Part shown: one piece after another, positions 24,995 to 33,619 of the stretch
Layout: each line of letters begins with the position of its first letter
Numbering within the stretch: position 1 is the first letter of the stretch
Source: Acidobacteriota bacterium
GTDB lineage: Bacteria; Acidobacteriota; Terriglobia; UBA7540
Length of the DNA: 36,371 nucleotides
Assembly: GCA_003225365.1 (NCBI GenBank)
Contig: QHZN01000080.1
Span: 1-36,371 of the forward strand
Reading direction: 5' to 3'
Made by a program: the position numbers and the translations under genes
Notes under the pieces: generated by a model
The model's input: the letters and a program-made list of their open reading frames with translations, nothing else
Database searches by the model: none
What the model was told of the DNA's origin: nothing

Positions 24995-25265
24995 CATATG
25001 TTTCCGCCACGCACGACGGACCGGCTGTGGGGGCTGGCGCGAAGTATGGCGTGTTGTGAATCATGCTTTGCGGCCCCGCCGCGCGGGATCGGCGAGCAAG
25101 CACAGGGCGGCAAGTCACTTGGGCGTGAAAAACGGCGAATCTCGATTCACGCGGGCTCCATCCTTTGACCCATCAGGCGAAGGGAGTGGCGGGATTCGTG
25201 CCGAGGCTCAGGCAGCAACGGCCTGGCCGGACGCCGCAGTCGCTTCAGCCTCGAACCCGCCGGAG

Positions 25266-28193
25266 ATGCAGGGCATCCCCGTAATGGAAGTGCGCGGCGC
25301 GCGCGTTCACAACCTCAAAAACATTAATTGCGAGATTCCGCATTACAAGCTCACGGTCGTGACTGGCGTATCGGGCTCGGGGAAATCGAGTTTGGCCTTC
25401 GACACGGTCTATGCCGAGGGCCAGCGGCGCTACGTGGAGTCCTTATCGGCCTACGCGCGCCAGTTCCTGGAGCGCATGGAGAAGCCCGATGTGGACGAAG
25501 TGGCGGGCATCGCGCCCGCCGTCGCCATCCGACAGAAAAACGCCACGCGCAATCCGCGCTCCACCGTGGCGACGACCACCGAGATTCACGATTACTTGCG
25601 ATTGCTTTTCGCGCGCGTGGGTGTGACCTATTGTCCGAACTGCAACCTGCCTGTCCGCAAGGACAACGTGGACGAAATTGCCGATCGCGTTCTCGTGAAC
25701 GAAGCGGGCCGACGTTTCGTTGTGCTCTTCGAGGTTCACCCGAGCGTTGAAGGAACGACTGCGCCGCCGGAGGCTCGGCGCCTCGCCGAAGAGCTGCCTG
25801 CAGGCAGGGTGAAGGAGGAACGGCCGGCGCGGAAAAAAGCTTCTCCCCCGTCGTCGCCTAGCGATGCGCTCAAGGATCGCCTGTTTTCGCTCCGCCAAGT
25901 CGGCTTCAACCGGCTTTATCAGGGCGGCCGGGTCTTCGAGTTTTCGACTCCCGAATCACTTCTGGATGTTGACTTTTCCCGGCCCGTATTTACTCTGGTG
26001 GACCGGCTCGCGGTTTCTCCTGAGGTTCGCCAGCGGCTGATTGAATCCATCGAGCTTTGCTATCGCGAGACGGGCGAGGCCATCCTGGAGTTCGTGGCCG
26101 AGGGCGCAGGCGCAAAGCCCGAGCGCTGGGCCTTTAACGAACGCTTCGAGTGCAAGCGCTGCGGCAAGGCCGTTGAAGAGCCCGAGCCCCGCCTTTTCTC
26201 TTTCAACAATCCCTACGGCGCCTGCCCGCGCTGTCAAGGTTTTGGCAACACGATTGATTTTGACCTCGACCGGATCATTGCGGACAAAAGCAAAAGTCTG
26301 GTCAGCGGCGCTGTCGAGCCCTGGACGAAGCCTCGCTACCGGGGGTGGCAGAATGAAATGAAACGAGCCGCGCGCTCGCGCGGCGTTTCGCTCCACACCC
26401 CTTATCACCTCCTCGACGCCGAGGATCGGCGCTGGCTGGTCGAAGGCGACGACAGATTCCCCGGCATTCGCGGTTTTTTCCAGCACCTGGAGAGAAAAAA
26501 ATACAAGCTGCACGTGCGCGTCTTCCTCAGCCGCTACCGGGCCTATACCCTTTGCTCCGTCTGCCAGGGCGGACGCTTGCGTCCCGAAGCCCTATGGGTG
26601 CGCGTCGCGGGGAAGTCCATCGCCGAAGTGCTGCGTATGTCCGTCGAAGAAGCCTTCCGGTTTTTCAACGAGCTGCCTCTGAAGCCGGAGGAAATGGCGG
26701 TGGCCGAAAAAATACTGGAAGAGATCCGTTCCCGGCTGAAATTCCTTTACAAAGTCGGACTGGAGTATTTGACGCTCGACCGCCTGGCGTCCACGCTCGC
26801 GGGCGGCGAAGCGCAGCGCATCCAATTGGCGACCGCCCTGGGCTCGAACCTCGTGGGCGCCCTTTACGTTCTGGACGAGCCCTCCATCGGTCTTCACCCG
26901 CGCGACACTTCGCGCCTTATCGAAATCCTGAAAAACCTCCGGGACATCGGGAACACGGTTCTCGTCGTCGAACACGATGAGGAGATGATGCGCGAGGCGG
27001 ACCGGATTCTGGACCTTGGCCCGGGCGCGGGCGAACATGGCGGGCAGGTTGTTTACTCGGGCGGCTGGGAGGGGCTGATCGCCGAGCCGCGCTCTCTGAC
27101 AGGGAGGTATCTGGCCGGCGAGCTCGAAATCCCGGTGCCCGCCAAGCGCCGGCGGCCGGGGAAAGCCTGGCTGCGCATCCGCGGCGCCCGCCAGCACAAT
27201 TTGAGATCCATTGACGTGGACATCCCGCTCGGCCTGATGGTAGCGGTCAGCGGCGTCTCGGGTTCGGGGAAGTCCACGCTGGTGCACGACGTCCTGGCGA
27301 ATGCCCTCCTTTCCCGGCGCGGAGTGGCGGCGCCGCGCGCTGACTTCGACCGTATTGAGGGCGACGAGGCGCTGGACTCGGTGGTTCTGGTGGACCAGTC
27401 GCCGCTTGGCCGCACGCCGCGCTCGAACCCCGTAACTTACATCAAAGCCTTCGACGCCGTGCGGGAACTCTTTGCCTCCACGGCGGAAGCCCGGAAGCGC
27501 GCCTACATGCCCGGACATTTTTCCTTCAACATTCCGGGTGGCCGTTGCGAGGCCTGCCAGGGCGACGGCACGGTCACGGTGGAAATGCAATTCCTGGCGG
27601 ACGTTGAGCTGGTCTGCGAAGAGTGCCGAGGGCGCCGCTTCCGGCCGGCGATCCTCGAAGTCCTCTACAAGGGAAAGTCCATCTACGACGTCCTGCGAAT
27701 GACGGTCCGCGAAGCTCTCAGCTTTTTCGCCGGCCGCCCTAGAATCATTTCGAAGTTGCGAGTCCTCGACGAGGTGGGCCTCGGCTATCTCCGGCTCGGG
27801 CAATCGGCCACGACGCTTTCGGGCGGGGAAGCGCAGCGGGTGCGGCTGGCGGCGCATCTGGCCGGAGAAGCGACCGAGCGCGCGCTTTTCATCTTCGACG
27901 AGCCGACCACGGGGCTCCATTTCGACGACATTCACAAGCTCTTGACGGCCTTTCGGAAATTGATCGAGTCCGGCGGCACCGTGCTGATCATCGAGCACAA
28001 CCTCGAGGTCCTGAAGACTGCCGATTGGTTGATAGACCTGGGGCCCGAGGGTGGGAACGCCGGGGGCATGGTCGTCCACGCCGGCCCGCCGGAAGAAGTG
28101 GTGAAGAGCCCCCACTCGCACACGGGCCGATACCTTGCCCCCTACCTGGCGCGAAACGGAGGAGCCCGTGGCTCGAAGGCGCGTTCCGGCTGA
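25266..28193 (+). CDS. uvrA: Excinuclease ABC subunit A
   Basis: UvrA finds bulky DNA lesions and loads UvrB in nucleotide excision repair. The 975-residue protein has two ABC modules. Module 1 has Walker A GVSGSGKSS at 34-42 and signature LAGGEAQRIQLA; module 2 has Walker A GVSGSGKST at 663-671 and signature LSGGEAQRVRLA. Zinc sites are seen at CPNC, at CKRC paired with CPRC, and at CEAC paired with CEEC. A Pro/Arg/Lys-rich insertion follows the first CPNC region, at about residues 165-200. The first signature has Ala in place of Ser, a tolerated change. ATG 25266 or 25284 is the start; the frame stays open upstream but that part overlaps the promoter. The 3' end overlaps the TPR gene by 26 bases. 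Confidence 0.95.
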   Translation: MQGIPVMEVRGARVHNLKNINCEIPHYKLTVVTGVSGSGKSSLAFDTVYAEGQRRYVESLSAYARQFLERMEKPDVDEVAGIAPAVAIRQKNATRNPRSTVATTTEIHDYLRLLFARVGVTYCPNCNLPVRKDNVDEIADRVLVNEAGRRFVVLFEVHPSVEGTTAPPEARRLAEELPAGRVKEERPARKKASPPSSPSDALKDRLFSLRQVGFNRLYQGGRVFEFSTPESLLDVDFSRPVFTLVDRLAVSPEVRQRLIESIELCYRETGEAILEFVAEGAGAKPERWAFNERFECKRCGKAVEEPEPRLFSFNNPYGACPRCQGFGNTIDFDLDRIIADKSKSLVSGAVEPWTKPRYRGWQNEMKRAARSRGVSLHTPYHLLDAEDRRWLVEGDDRFPGIRGFFQHLERKKYKLHVRVFLSRYRAYTLCSVCQGGRLRPEALWVRVAGKSIAEVLRMSVEEAFRFFNELPLKPEEMAVAEKILEEIRSRLKFLYKVGLEYLTLDRLASTLAGGEAQRIQLATALGSNLVGALYVLDEPSIGLHPRDTSRLIEILKNLRDIGNTVLVVEHDEEMMREADRILDLGPGAGEHGGQVVYSGGWEGLIAEPRSLTGRYLAGELEIPVPAKRRRPGKAWLRIRGARQHNLRSIDVDIPLGLMVAVSGVSGSGKSTLVHDVLANALLSRRGVAAPRADFDRIEGDEALDSVVLVDQSPLGRTPRSNPVTYIKAFDAVRELFASTAEARKRAYMPGHFSFNIPGGRCEACQGDGTVTVEMQFLADVELVCEECRGRRFRPAILEVLYKGKSIYDVLRMTVREALSFFAGRPRIISKLRVLDEVGLGYLRLGQSATTLSGGEAQRVRLAAHLAGEATERALFIFDEPTTGLHFDDIHKLLTAFRKLIESGGTVLIIEHNLEVLKTADWLIDLGPEGGNAGGMVVHAGPPEEVVKSPHSHTGRYLAPYLARNGGARGSKARSG

Positions 28194-29541
28194 GCGCCCG
28201 GCGAATTTCCGCCCGTTCTTTTTGCGGGGTCTGGGAATCGCCCTCTTGCCCCCGTTCGTGCTCGCGATCGCGCTGCCTCCTCTCGGCGCGCAAACGGAAA
28301 CTCCGCCCGCCCCACGCCCCCCCGTGGCCGACATTCCATCGCTGCTTCAGGCTGCCGAGCAGGCGCTCGACCGCAAGGATTACGTCGCGGCGGTGCCGCC
28401 GCTGAAAAAAGCGGCGAAAGCCCAGCCGGACAACGCGGCGGTCTGGTTCAACTTGGGTTACGCGTATTCTGAACTGGGCCATTATTCGGATGCGGTAACG
28501 GCGTATCAAAAAGCGCTCGAGCTTCAGCCCGACCTCTTTGACGCGCGGCTCAATCTCGCTGCCGCCCTCCTGAAGCTCGACCGCTACCCGGAAGCGCAGG
28601 GCGAGCTGGCGAAGGCGGTCAAACTGAAGCCAGACGACCCGCGCGCGCATTTTCAACTGGGCCGCGCGCTGGCCCTCGAGAAAAACTTTGACGGCGCGGA
28701 AAAGGAGTTCGAGGAAGCGGCGCGCGTGGACCCGAAGCTCGCCGCCGCCCACTTCGAGCTCGGAGAGATTCGCCTTGGCGAGAAGCGGTTCGAGGAGGCG
28801 AATGCGGAGTTCGAAAAGGCGCTCGCGCTCGAGCCGAAATCCTCCCAGAGCCAATTGGGCCTGGCGTTGGCTCTCGAAGGCCTCGGGAAGCCGGAGGAAG
28901 CCGCCGCGCGCTATGCCGCGTATCTTACCGCGAACCCCGGCGACCTCGATCGGCGCATGCGCCTGGCTCAGATTGACATGGGGCTCGGAAACAACCAGGA
29001 AGCTCGCGAGCAGTTGGAAATCGTGTACGCGAAAAATCCGAAGTTACCCGGCGTCGCGGCTATGCTCGGCGATGTGGACGCTCTTCTGAAACGCTTGCGC
29101 GAGGCGGAGCGATTTTACCGGGAAGCGCTCGGGGCCACGCCCGATGTTTCCGACCTGCCCGGCCGTCAGGCAGGCCTCCACCGCGCGCTCGCCCAGACTT
29201 TGCTCGACGAAGAAAAGTTTCCCGATGCCGAAACGGAATTCCGCGCGGCGCTGAAGCTGGACGCGAAGAATTACGAAGCCTTCAAGGGCCTGGCGACATC
29301 GCTGTATCTTGAGAAGCGCTACGCCGAGGCCGTCCCAATGTTCGAAACCGAGTCTCGGCAGCCCGGCGCCCCCGCCCTGACGTTCTTCGTTCTCGCCTCT
29401 TGTTACGACCATCTGCACATTCTTCCCAGGGCCCTTGCCGCCTATGAAAAATTCCTCGACCTCTCGAACGGCAAGAACCCCGATCCAGAGTGGCAGGCGC
29501 GGCAGCGGGTCAAACTCCTGCGGCGGGAGCTCCGGAAATGA
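28168..29541 (+). CDS. Exported tetratricopeptide repeat protein
   Basis: The 457-residue protein has a signal-peptide-like stretch (LRGLGIALLPPFVLAIALPPLGAQ) after a basic N-region, so it is probably periplasmic. The remainder is nine or so TPR units of about 34 residues (phrases such as AAVWFNLGYAYSELGHYSDA and AHFQLGRALALEKNFDGA), forming a scaffold for protein partners. GTG at 28168 is chosen because GGAGGAG lies just upstream. That places the start inside the uvrA 3' end, so translation may be coupled. Its stop overlaps the next gene by four bases (ATGA), which links it to the two helical paralogues that follow. The partner is unknown. Confidence 0.85.
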   Translation: MARRRVPAERPANFRPFFLRGLGIALLPPFVLAIALPPLGAQTETPPAPRPPVADIPSLLQAAEQALDRKDYVAAVPPLKKAAKAQPDNAAVWFNLGYAYSELGHYSDAVTAYQKALELQPDLFDARLNLAAALLKLDRYPEAQGELAKAVKLKPDDPRAHFQLGRALALEKNFDGAEKEFEEAARVDPKLAAAHFELGEIRLGEKRFEEANAEFEKALALEPKSSQSQLGLALALEGLGKPEEAAARYAAYLTANPGDLDRRMRLAQIDMGLGNNQEAREQLEIVYAKNPKLPGVAAMLGDVDALLKRLREAERFYREALGATPDVSDLPGRQAGLHRALAQTLLDEEKFPDAETEFRAALKLDAKNYEAFKGLATSLYLEKRYAEAVPMFETESRQPGAPALTFFVLASCYDHLHILPRALAAYEKFLDLSNGKNPDPEWQARQRVKLLRRELRK

Positions 29542-30104
29542 CTATAATTATATGCATGCGGCTGGGCAGGAGGCGAAGCATTGCCGTTGGCCTGACGCTG
29601 GGGGCGGCGGCCCTGGTCGTCCCGCATCTCCTTGGTTCCCGCCGGCAGACCGACGGGGAACTGTCCTCCCGCATCGAGAGGGAAAAAAACCCCGTCAAAA
29701 AGGCCAAGTTTGAAATCCGACTGGGACGCCTCAAACTCAACTACGCCGTCGAGGCGTGCGTGAAAGACGACCACCCCCGCTGCCAGGAACTCTTGGGCTC
29801 CTTCCTGACGCTCATGAAAAGCTCCTGGGACAGGCTCGAGGCGACGGGCCGGGTCGCTCGGAAGCAGGCGGACGGATTTAAGGAACTCGATATCGCTCTT
29901 CGAGAGGGCGGCCGCCAGCTTGAAGACATAAAACAGCGAGTGCCTTATCAGGACATGGCCCAGATTGATTCGGTCGAAAAAGAAACGGACCAGCTCCGGG
30001 CAAAAGTCTTGCGCGTGCTCTTCCCGGCGTTGGATGAGCCAGAAGGAGGGAGCCGGCGGCGAAAGCCAGGCCACGGGAAGCCGGCTCCGGGAGCGGCGCC
30101 ATGA
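29538..30104 (+). CDS. Membrane-anchored helical protein, first of a paralogous pair
   Basis: I do not recognise a family. The 188-residue product has a basic N-terminus (RLGRRR), one hydrophobic segment (SIAVGLTLGAAALVVPHLL, about 14-32) that may be a signal anchor, then a nearly all-helical envelope domain, and a Pro/Gly/Arg tail. It resembles the next gene's product. Both have an acidic helix followed by a N/D-P turn, a Leu-rich LxRLKL/LEQVRL helix, and a later helix containing G(F/L)K and RQLE(D/Q). Start ATG 29538 overlaps the TPR stop; ATG 29556 is an alternative. Both ends overlap neighbours by four bases, so the three genes should be made together. Confidence 0.7.
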   Translation: MTIIICMRLGRRRSIAVGLTLGAAALVVPHLLGSRRQTDGELSSRIEREKNPVKKAKFEIRLGRLKLNYAVEACVKDDHPRCQELLGSFLTLMKSSWDRLEATGRVARKQADGFKELDIALREGGRQLEDIKQRVPYQDMAQIDSVEKETDQLRAKVLRVLFPALDEPEGGSRRRKPGHGKPAPGAAP

Positions 30105-30754
30105 AATGCCGCTGGCTCCTCGCGCTTTCGATGCTGGCGGCCTTTGTGGCGCCGGTTGCGGCGCATCCGCAAAAGCACGCAACGCTCTCCGATGAGGAAG
30201 AAAACAAGCTCCGCGACGCGCAGGATCCCGGGGAGCGAATCGGCATTTATCTCGAACTCGAGCAGGTCCGCTTGAGCAAATTCGAATCGGGCCGCGCCGC
30301 CGCCAACGACCCGAAATACGATTACGAGTCGTATTTCAGCGCGCTGCTCACCCAGTACATCGAGCTGAATGACGAGATGAAAGACTGGATCGAGGGCCAG
30401 TACGAGCTCGGGGGCGACATGCGTCGCGGCCTGAAGGCGCTGCTCGAGCAGGGGCCAAGACAGCTCGAACAATTGCGCGCGGCCCAGCAGAATCCCGACC
30501 GGTATTTCTCCTCCTACGCTTCGTCGCTCCAGGAGGCGATTGACGACCTTACCGACGCGCTCGACGGCGCGAGCAAAGCCATGAACGCGCAGATCAAGAG
30601 GTTCGGCGAGCTGAAACGCGAGCAGAAGCTCGAAGCTCAGGAGAGCAAGGAGCGCGCCAAAGAAGAAAAGAAGCGCGGGAAGGAAGAAAAGAAATTGCGC
30701 AAACGGGAGCATAAGAAAGGCATCCCGGGGGCCGAAGACGACGACAATCATTGA
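30101..30754 (+). CDS. Secreted helical protein, second of a paralogous pair
   Basis: The 217-residue product has a clear signal peptide (MKCRWLLALSMLAAFVAPVAA, cleavage before HPQK). An all-helical domain at about 27-165 is related to the previous protein, and a very long charged coiled-coil tail (repeating KE/EK/RK, about 165-205) ends in acidic EDDDNH. The shared helical core includes an RQLEQLR segment. No enzyme motif or lipobox is visible. It may be a structural or chaperone-like envelope protein. The start is in the previous gene's stop (ATGA). The function is not assigned. Confidence 0.72.
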   Translation: MKCRWLLALSMLAAFVAPVAAHPQKHATLSDEEENKLRDAQDPGERIGIYLELEQVRLSKFESGRAAANDPKYDYESYFSALLTQYIELNDEMKDWIEGQYELGGDMRRGLKALLEQGPRQLEQLRAAQQNPDRYFSSYASSLQEAIDDLTDALDGASKAMNAQIKRFGELKREQKLEAQESKERAKEEKKRGKEEKKLRKREHKKGIPGAEDDDNH

Positions 30755-30788
30755 CCGGCGGCCTGAATATCTTTCCCGTCATTCCTGA

Positions 30789-31544
30789 ATGGATCAACGC
30801 CCACAGCTCGAGCTCAGCGGATTGAACCCGGAGCCAGGGCCCTCGCCCCCGCTCGAGCCGGCCTTCGAGCGCGCGTTCCGGCGCCTGGGCTTGAAGCGCC
30901 CCGCGCCGACCTTCCGCGTGACCTTTCACCCCTTTCCGGGCATGCGCAGCGCCATCCGGCTGCGCGGTGATTTGATCACGGCGCGCGTTGCAGATGTTCT
31001 TCGCGCGGCGCCGCCGCTGGTGCTCGACGCGGTCGCGGAAATCCTGGTGGCTCGGCTCTTTGGCCGCACGCCCTCTCGCGAAGCCCGCGCCGTTTACCTC
31101 CGTCACGTTTTGTCGCCCTCGGTCCGCCCGGGCATCGATTTGGCCCGGCGCCGCCGCACTCGCCCCCGCTGGCGCTCCCGCCCAGGCCGCTTCTTCGATT
31201 TGCATGTGATTTTCGCTCGCCTGAACCGGCGTTATTTCCAGGGGAAGATTGAAGTCGTGGGCCTGGGCTGGAGCGCGCGCGCTTCGCGCACCATCCTCGG
31301 GCACTACGACCCGGGCCTCGGAACCATCACCCTCAACTGCCGGCTCGACTCGCCGCACGTTCCGCGCTACGTCGTGGAATACCTGGTGATTCATGAGATG
31401 CTTCACACGCAGTTCCCCGTTCGACCGAACGGCTACCGGCGCGTCATCCATTCGCGCGAATTCCGCAATGCGGAGAAACAGTTCCCGGAGTATCCCCGGG
31501 CCATCCGCTGGCTGAAGGCGCATTCCATCGCGGGGGCTCGATAA
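30789..31544 (+). CDS. SprT-like zinc metalloprotein
   Basis: This 251-residue protein has the SprT-like layout. The HExxH motif HEMLH is at residues 202-206, and a downstream His in RRVIHSREF could be the third zinc ligand. It is preceded by the typical LNRRYFQGKIEVVGLGWS segment and ILGHYD...TITLN strands. SprT/Spartan relatives degrade DNA-protein crosslinks or act in unclear repair roles. The N-terminal 100 residues are Arg/Pro-rich with a second sequence-divergent helical part (VLDAVAEILVARLFG). No signal peptide is seen, so it is cytoplasmic, unlike its upstream neighbours. Placement behind uvrA could reflect DNA repair, but that is a guess. Confidence 0.75.
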   Translation: MDQRPQLELSGLNPEPGPSPPLEPAFERAFRRLGLKRPAPTFRVTFHPFPGMRSAIRLRGDLITARVADVLRAAPPLVLDAVAEILVARLFGRTPSREARAVYLRHVLSPSVRPGIDLARRRRTRPRWRSRPGRFFDLHVIFARLNRRYFQGKIEVVGLGWSARASRTILGHYDPGLGTITLNCRLDSPHVPRYVVEYLVIHEMLHTQFPVRPNGYRRVIHSREFRNAEKQFPEYPRAIRWLKAHSIAGAR

Positions 31545-31584
31545 CCGTTTTGCTCCGTCCCGAAATCCTCATGAGGTGAGGCCG

Positions 31585-33570
31585 ATGGCGCAATTCGCCG
31601 ATAGACGATTCCTCATTCTGCTGATCACATTGATCGTGGCCTCGCCCGCCGCCGCGGAACCGCTGCCCTTGAGCGTGCGCTCTCCCGATGGCCGGTTGGC
31701 GGTTTTTTTTGAGCTCAAATCGAACCCCCAGCCGTATCTCGCGGGCGTCCGAGCCTATTACCGCGTCACGTACATGGGAAAGACCCTGCTCAAGGACTCG
31801 CCGCTGGGCCTAGATTTTTTGGGCGCTCCGCCTCTCGAAAGCGGCTTGGTTCTGATGGGCTCGAATCGGGAGGCTCACGACTCGGTCTGGACAGATGAAT
31901 TCGGCACGGAGCGCGAGGTGCGCGACCACTACAACCAGCTCACCGTCCCGCTTCGCGAGCGCGGGGCGAGCGGGCGGCGTCTGGATTTGATTTTCCGCGC
32001 TTACGACGGCGCCGTGGCCTTCCGCTACCGCCTGCCCGAGCAGGACGGCTTCCGCGAGTTCACGCTCTCATCGGAGGACACGGGGTTTTATTTCGCAGGC
32101 CCGGCGCAAGTCTTCGCGCTCGACCTCGGCGGCTTCACGACGCCCTACGAATCGGAATTCCGCCCTGAGGCACTCGACGCGATCAAGCCCACGTCCACGA
32201 TCGGCCTGCCGCTACTCGTTCACACCTCCGCTGGTCCCTGGTTGGCGCTGACCGAAGCCGACTTGGATGATTTCGCCGGCATGTACGTCTCCACGGCCCG
32301 CGGAGTGCCCAACGCGCTCGCGGGCAAGCTCTCGCCGCTCCCCGAGCGCTCGGACAGCGCGGTGATCGGCGCGACGCCCAAGGACAGCCCGTGGCGCGTG
32401 CTTCTGGTCGCCGAAGATCCCGTGGGGCTCATCCAGGCGAGCCCGGTGATTGTCAGTCTGAACCCGCCTTCGAAAATCTCCGACACCTCGTGGATCAAGC
32501 CGGGGAAATCGGCCTGGGACTGGTGGTCGGGAAGCTATGCCTCGGGCGTGGATTTCAAGCCCGGCATGAACACCGCCACCATGGAGCACTACGTTGATTT
32601 TGCGGCCGCGGCTCATCTCCAGTACATGCTGATTGATGCGGGCTGGTCGCCCGGAGACGACATCCTCCACCCCGTCGCCGCCATTGACATGCCGGGGATC
32701 CTCGCCCACGCCCGCGATAAAGGCGTGCGCGTTTTGCTCTGGCTCCACTGGACCGCGGTAAAGAAGCAAATGGACGAAGCCTTTCCGCTCTACGAAAGCT
32801 GGGGCGTGGCGGGCGTCAAAGTGGATTTCATGAACCGCGACGATCAGGAGATGGTGAATTTTTATAAGCGCGTGCTCGAGAAGGCGGCTGAGCACCATCT
32901 GGTGGTGGACTTCCACGGCGCCTTCAAGCCCACCGGCCTCCGCCGCACCTACCCGAACCAACTCACGCGCGAAGGCGTGATGGGCATGGAGTACAGCAAA
33001 TGGAGCACGCGCGTGACCCCCGTTCACGACGTCACGCTGCCCTTCACGCGTTTCCTGGCCGGACCCGCCGATTACACTCCCGGCTGTTTCCACAACGCCA
33101 CGCACGCCGAGTTCAAGCCGGAGCACGTTCAGCCGATGTGCCAGGGCACGCGCGCGCATCAGCTCGCCATGTACGTTGATTTCTTCAGCCCCCTCGCCAT
33201 GCTCTCCGATTACCCGGAGGACTACGTCGGGCAGCCAGGCCTCGAGTTCCTGGAAAAAGTGCCGACGGTCTGGGATGAGACGCGTGCGCTGGCCGGTGAG
33301 CCGGGGAAATTCGTGGTCATCGCCCGGCGCAAAGGCGACACTTGGTACGTGGGCGCCATGACCAACTGGGACTCGCGGGACCTTGATGTGCCGCTTGGCT
33401 TCCTCGGAGCGGGCAGCTACGACGCCCAAATCTTCGCCGACGGCCCGCAAGCAGAGACCGACGCGACCAGTCTTGACGTCCGCACGGAGCGTCTTGAAGC
33501 TAGGGGCAGGCTCAGCCTTCACTTGGCGTCGGGGGGTGGATACGCGGCGATTATTACCCCCGCGAAATAA
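31585..33570 (+). CDS. Glycoside hydrolase family 97, exported, probably retaining
   Basis: The 661-residue protein starts with a signal peptide (FLILLITLIVASPAAA, cleavage before EPLP). A beta-sandwich domain to about 290 precedes a TIM barrel at about 300-560 and a small C-terminal beta domain, the GH97 plan. The barrel segment GVKVDFMNRDDQ carries Asp414, matching the nucleophile position Asp415 of the retaining alpha-galactosidase BtGH97b; inverting SusB-type enzymes lack it. Alpha-galactoside hydrolysis is therefore more likely than alpha-glucoside, though this is inference. ATG 31585 follows AGGTGAGG. No TonB receptor or other polysaccharide gene is adjacent, so it is not in a visible utilisation locus. 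Confidence 0.9.
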   Translation: MAQFADRRFLILLITLIVASPAAAEPLPLSVRSPDGRLAVFFELKSNPQPYLAGVRAYYRVTYMGKTLLKDSPLGLDFLGAPPLESGLVLMGSNREAHDSVWTDEFGTEREVRDHYNQLTVPLRERGASGRRLDLIFRAYDGAVAFRYRLPEQDGFREFTLSSEDTGFYFAGPAQVFALDLGGFTTPYESEFRPEALDAIKPTSTIGLPLLVHTSAGPWLALTEADLDDFAGMYVSTARGVPNALAGKLSPLPERSDSAVIGATPKDSPWRVLLVAEDPVGLIQASPVIVSLNPPSKISDTSWIKPGKSAWDWWSGSYASGVDFKPGMNTATMEHYVDFAAAAHLQYMLIDAGWSPGDDILHPVAAIDMPGILAHARDKGVRVLLWLHWTAVKKQMDEAFPLYESWGVAGVKVDFMNRDDQEMVNFYKRVLEKAAEHHLVVDFHGAFKPTGLRRTYPNQLTREGVMGMEYSKWSTRVTPVHDVTLPFTRFLAGPADYTPGCFHNATHAEFKPEHVQPMCQGTRAHQLAMYVDFFSPLAMLSDYPEDYVGQPGLEFLEKVPTVWDETRALAGEPGKFVVIARRKGDTWYVGAMTNWDSRDLDVPLGFLGAGSYDAQIFADGPQAETDATSLDVRTERLEARGRLSLHLASGGGYAAIITPAK

Positions 33571-33619
33571 GTGCTAAAGTGAATTGCGGCGCTCTAGCAG
33601 GCTTCGCCTCGCGTGGGCG

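Noticed and set aside
24747..25118. 123-codon minus-strand frame in the uvrA upstream gap
   Set aside because: It covers the strong plus-strand uvrA promoter and lacks recognisable motifs; the 58-codon plus-strand ORF looks more protein-like.
26592..28334. Long open frame of 580 codons on the minus strand opposite uvrA
   Set aside because: It mirrors the GC-rich codon pattern of uvrA, has no family features and would overlap a certain gene along its whole length.
32212..33522. 436-codon minus-strand frame opposite the GH97 gene
   Set aside because: It is His/Arg/Val-rich, typical of the complement of a GC-rich gene, with no ribosome site or family match.
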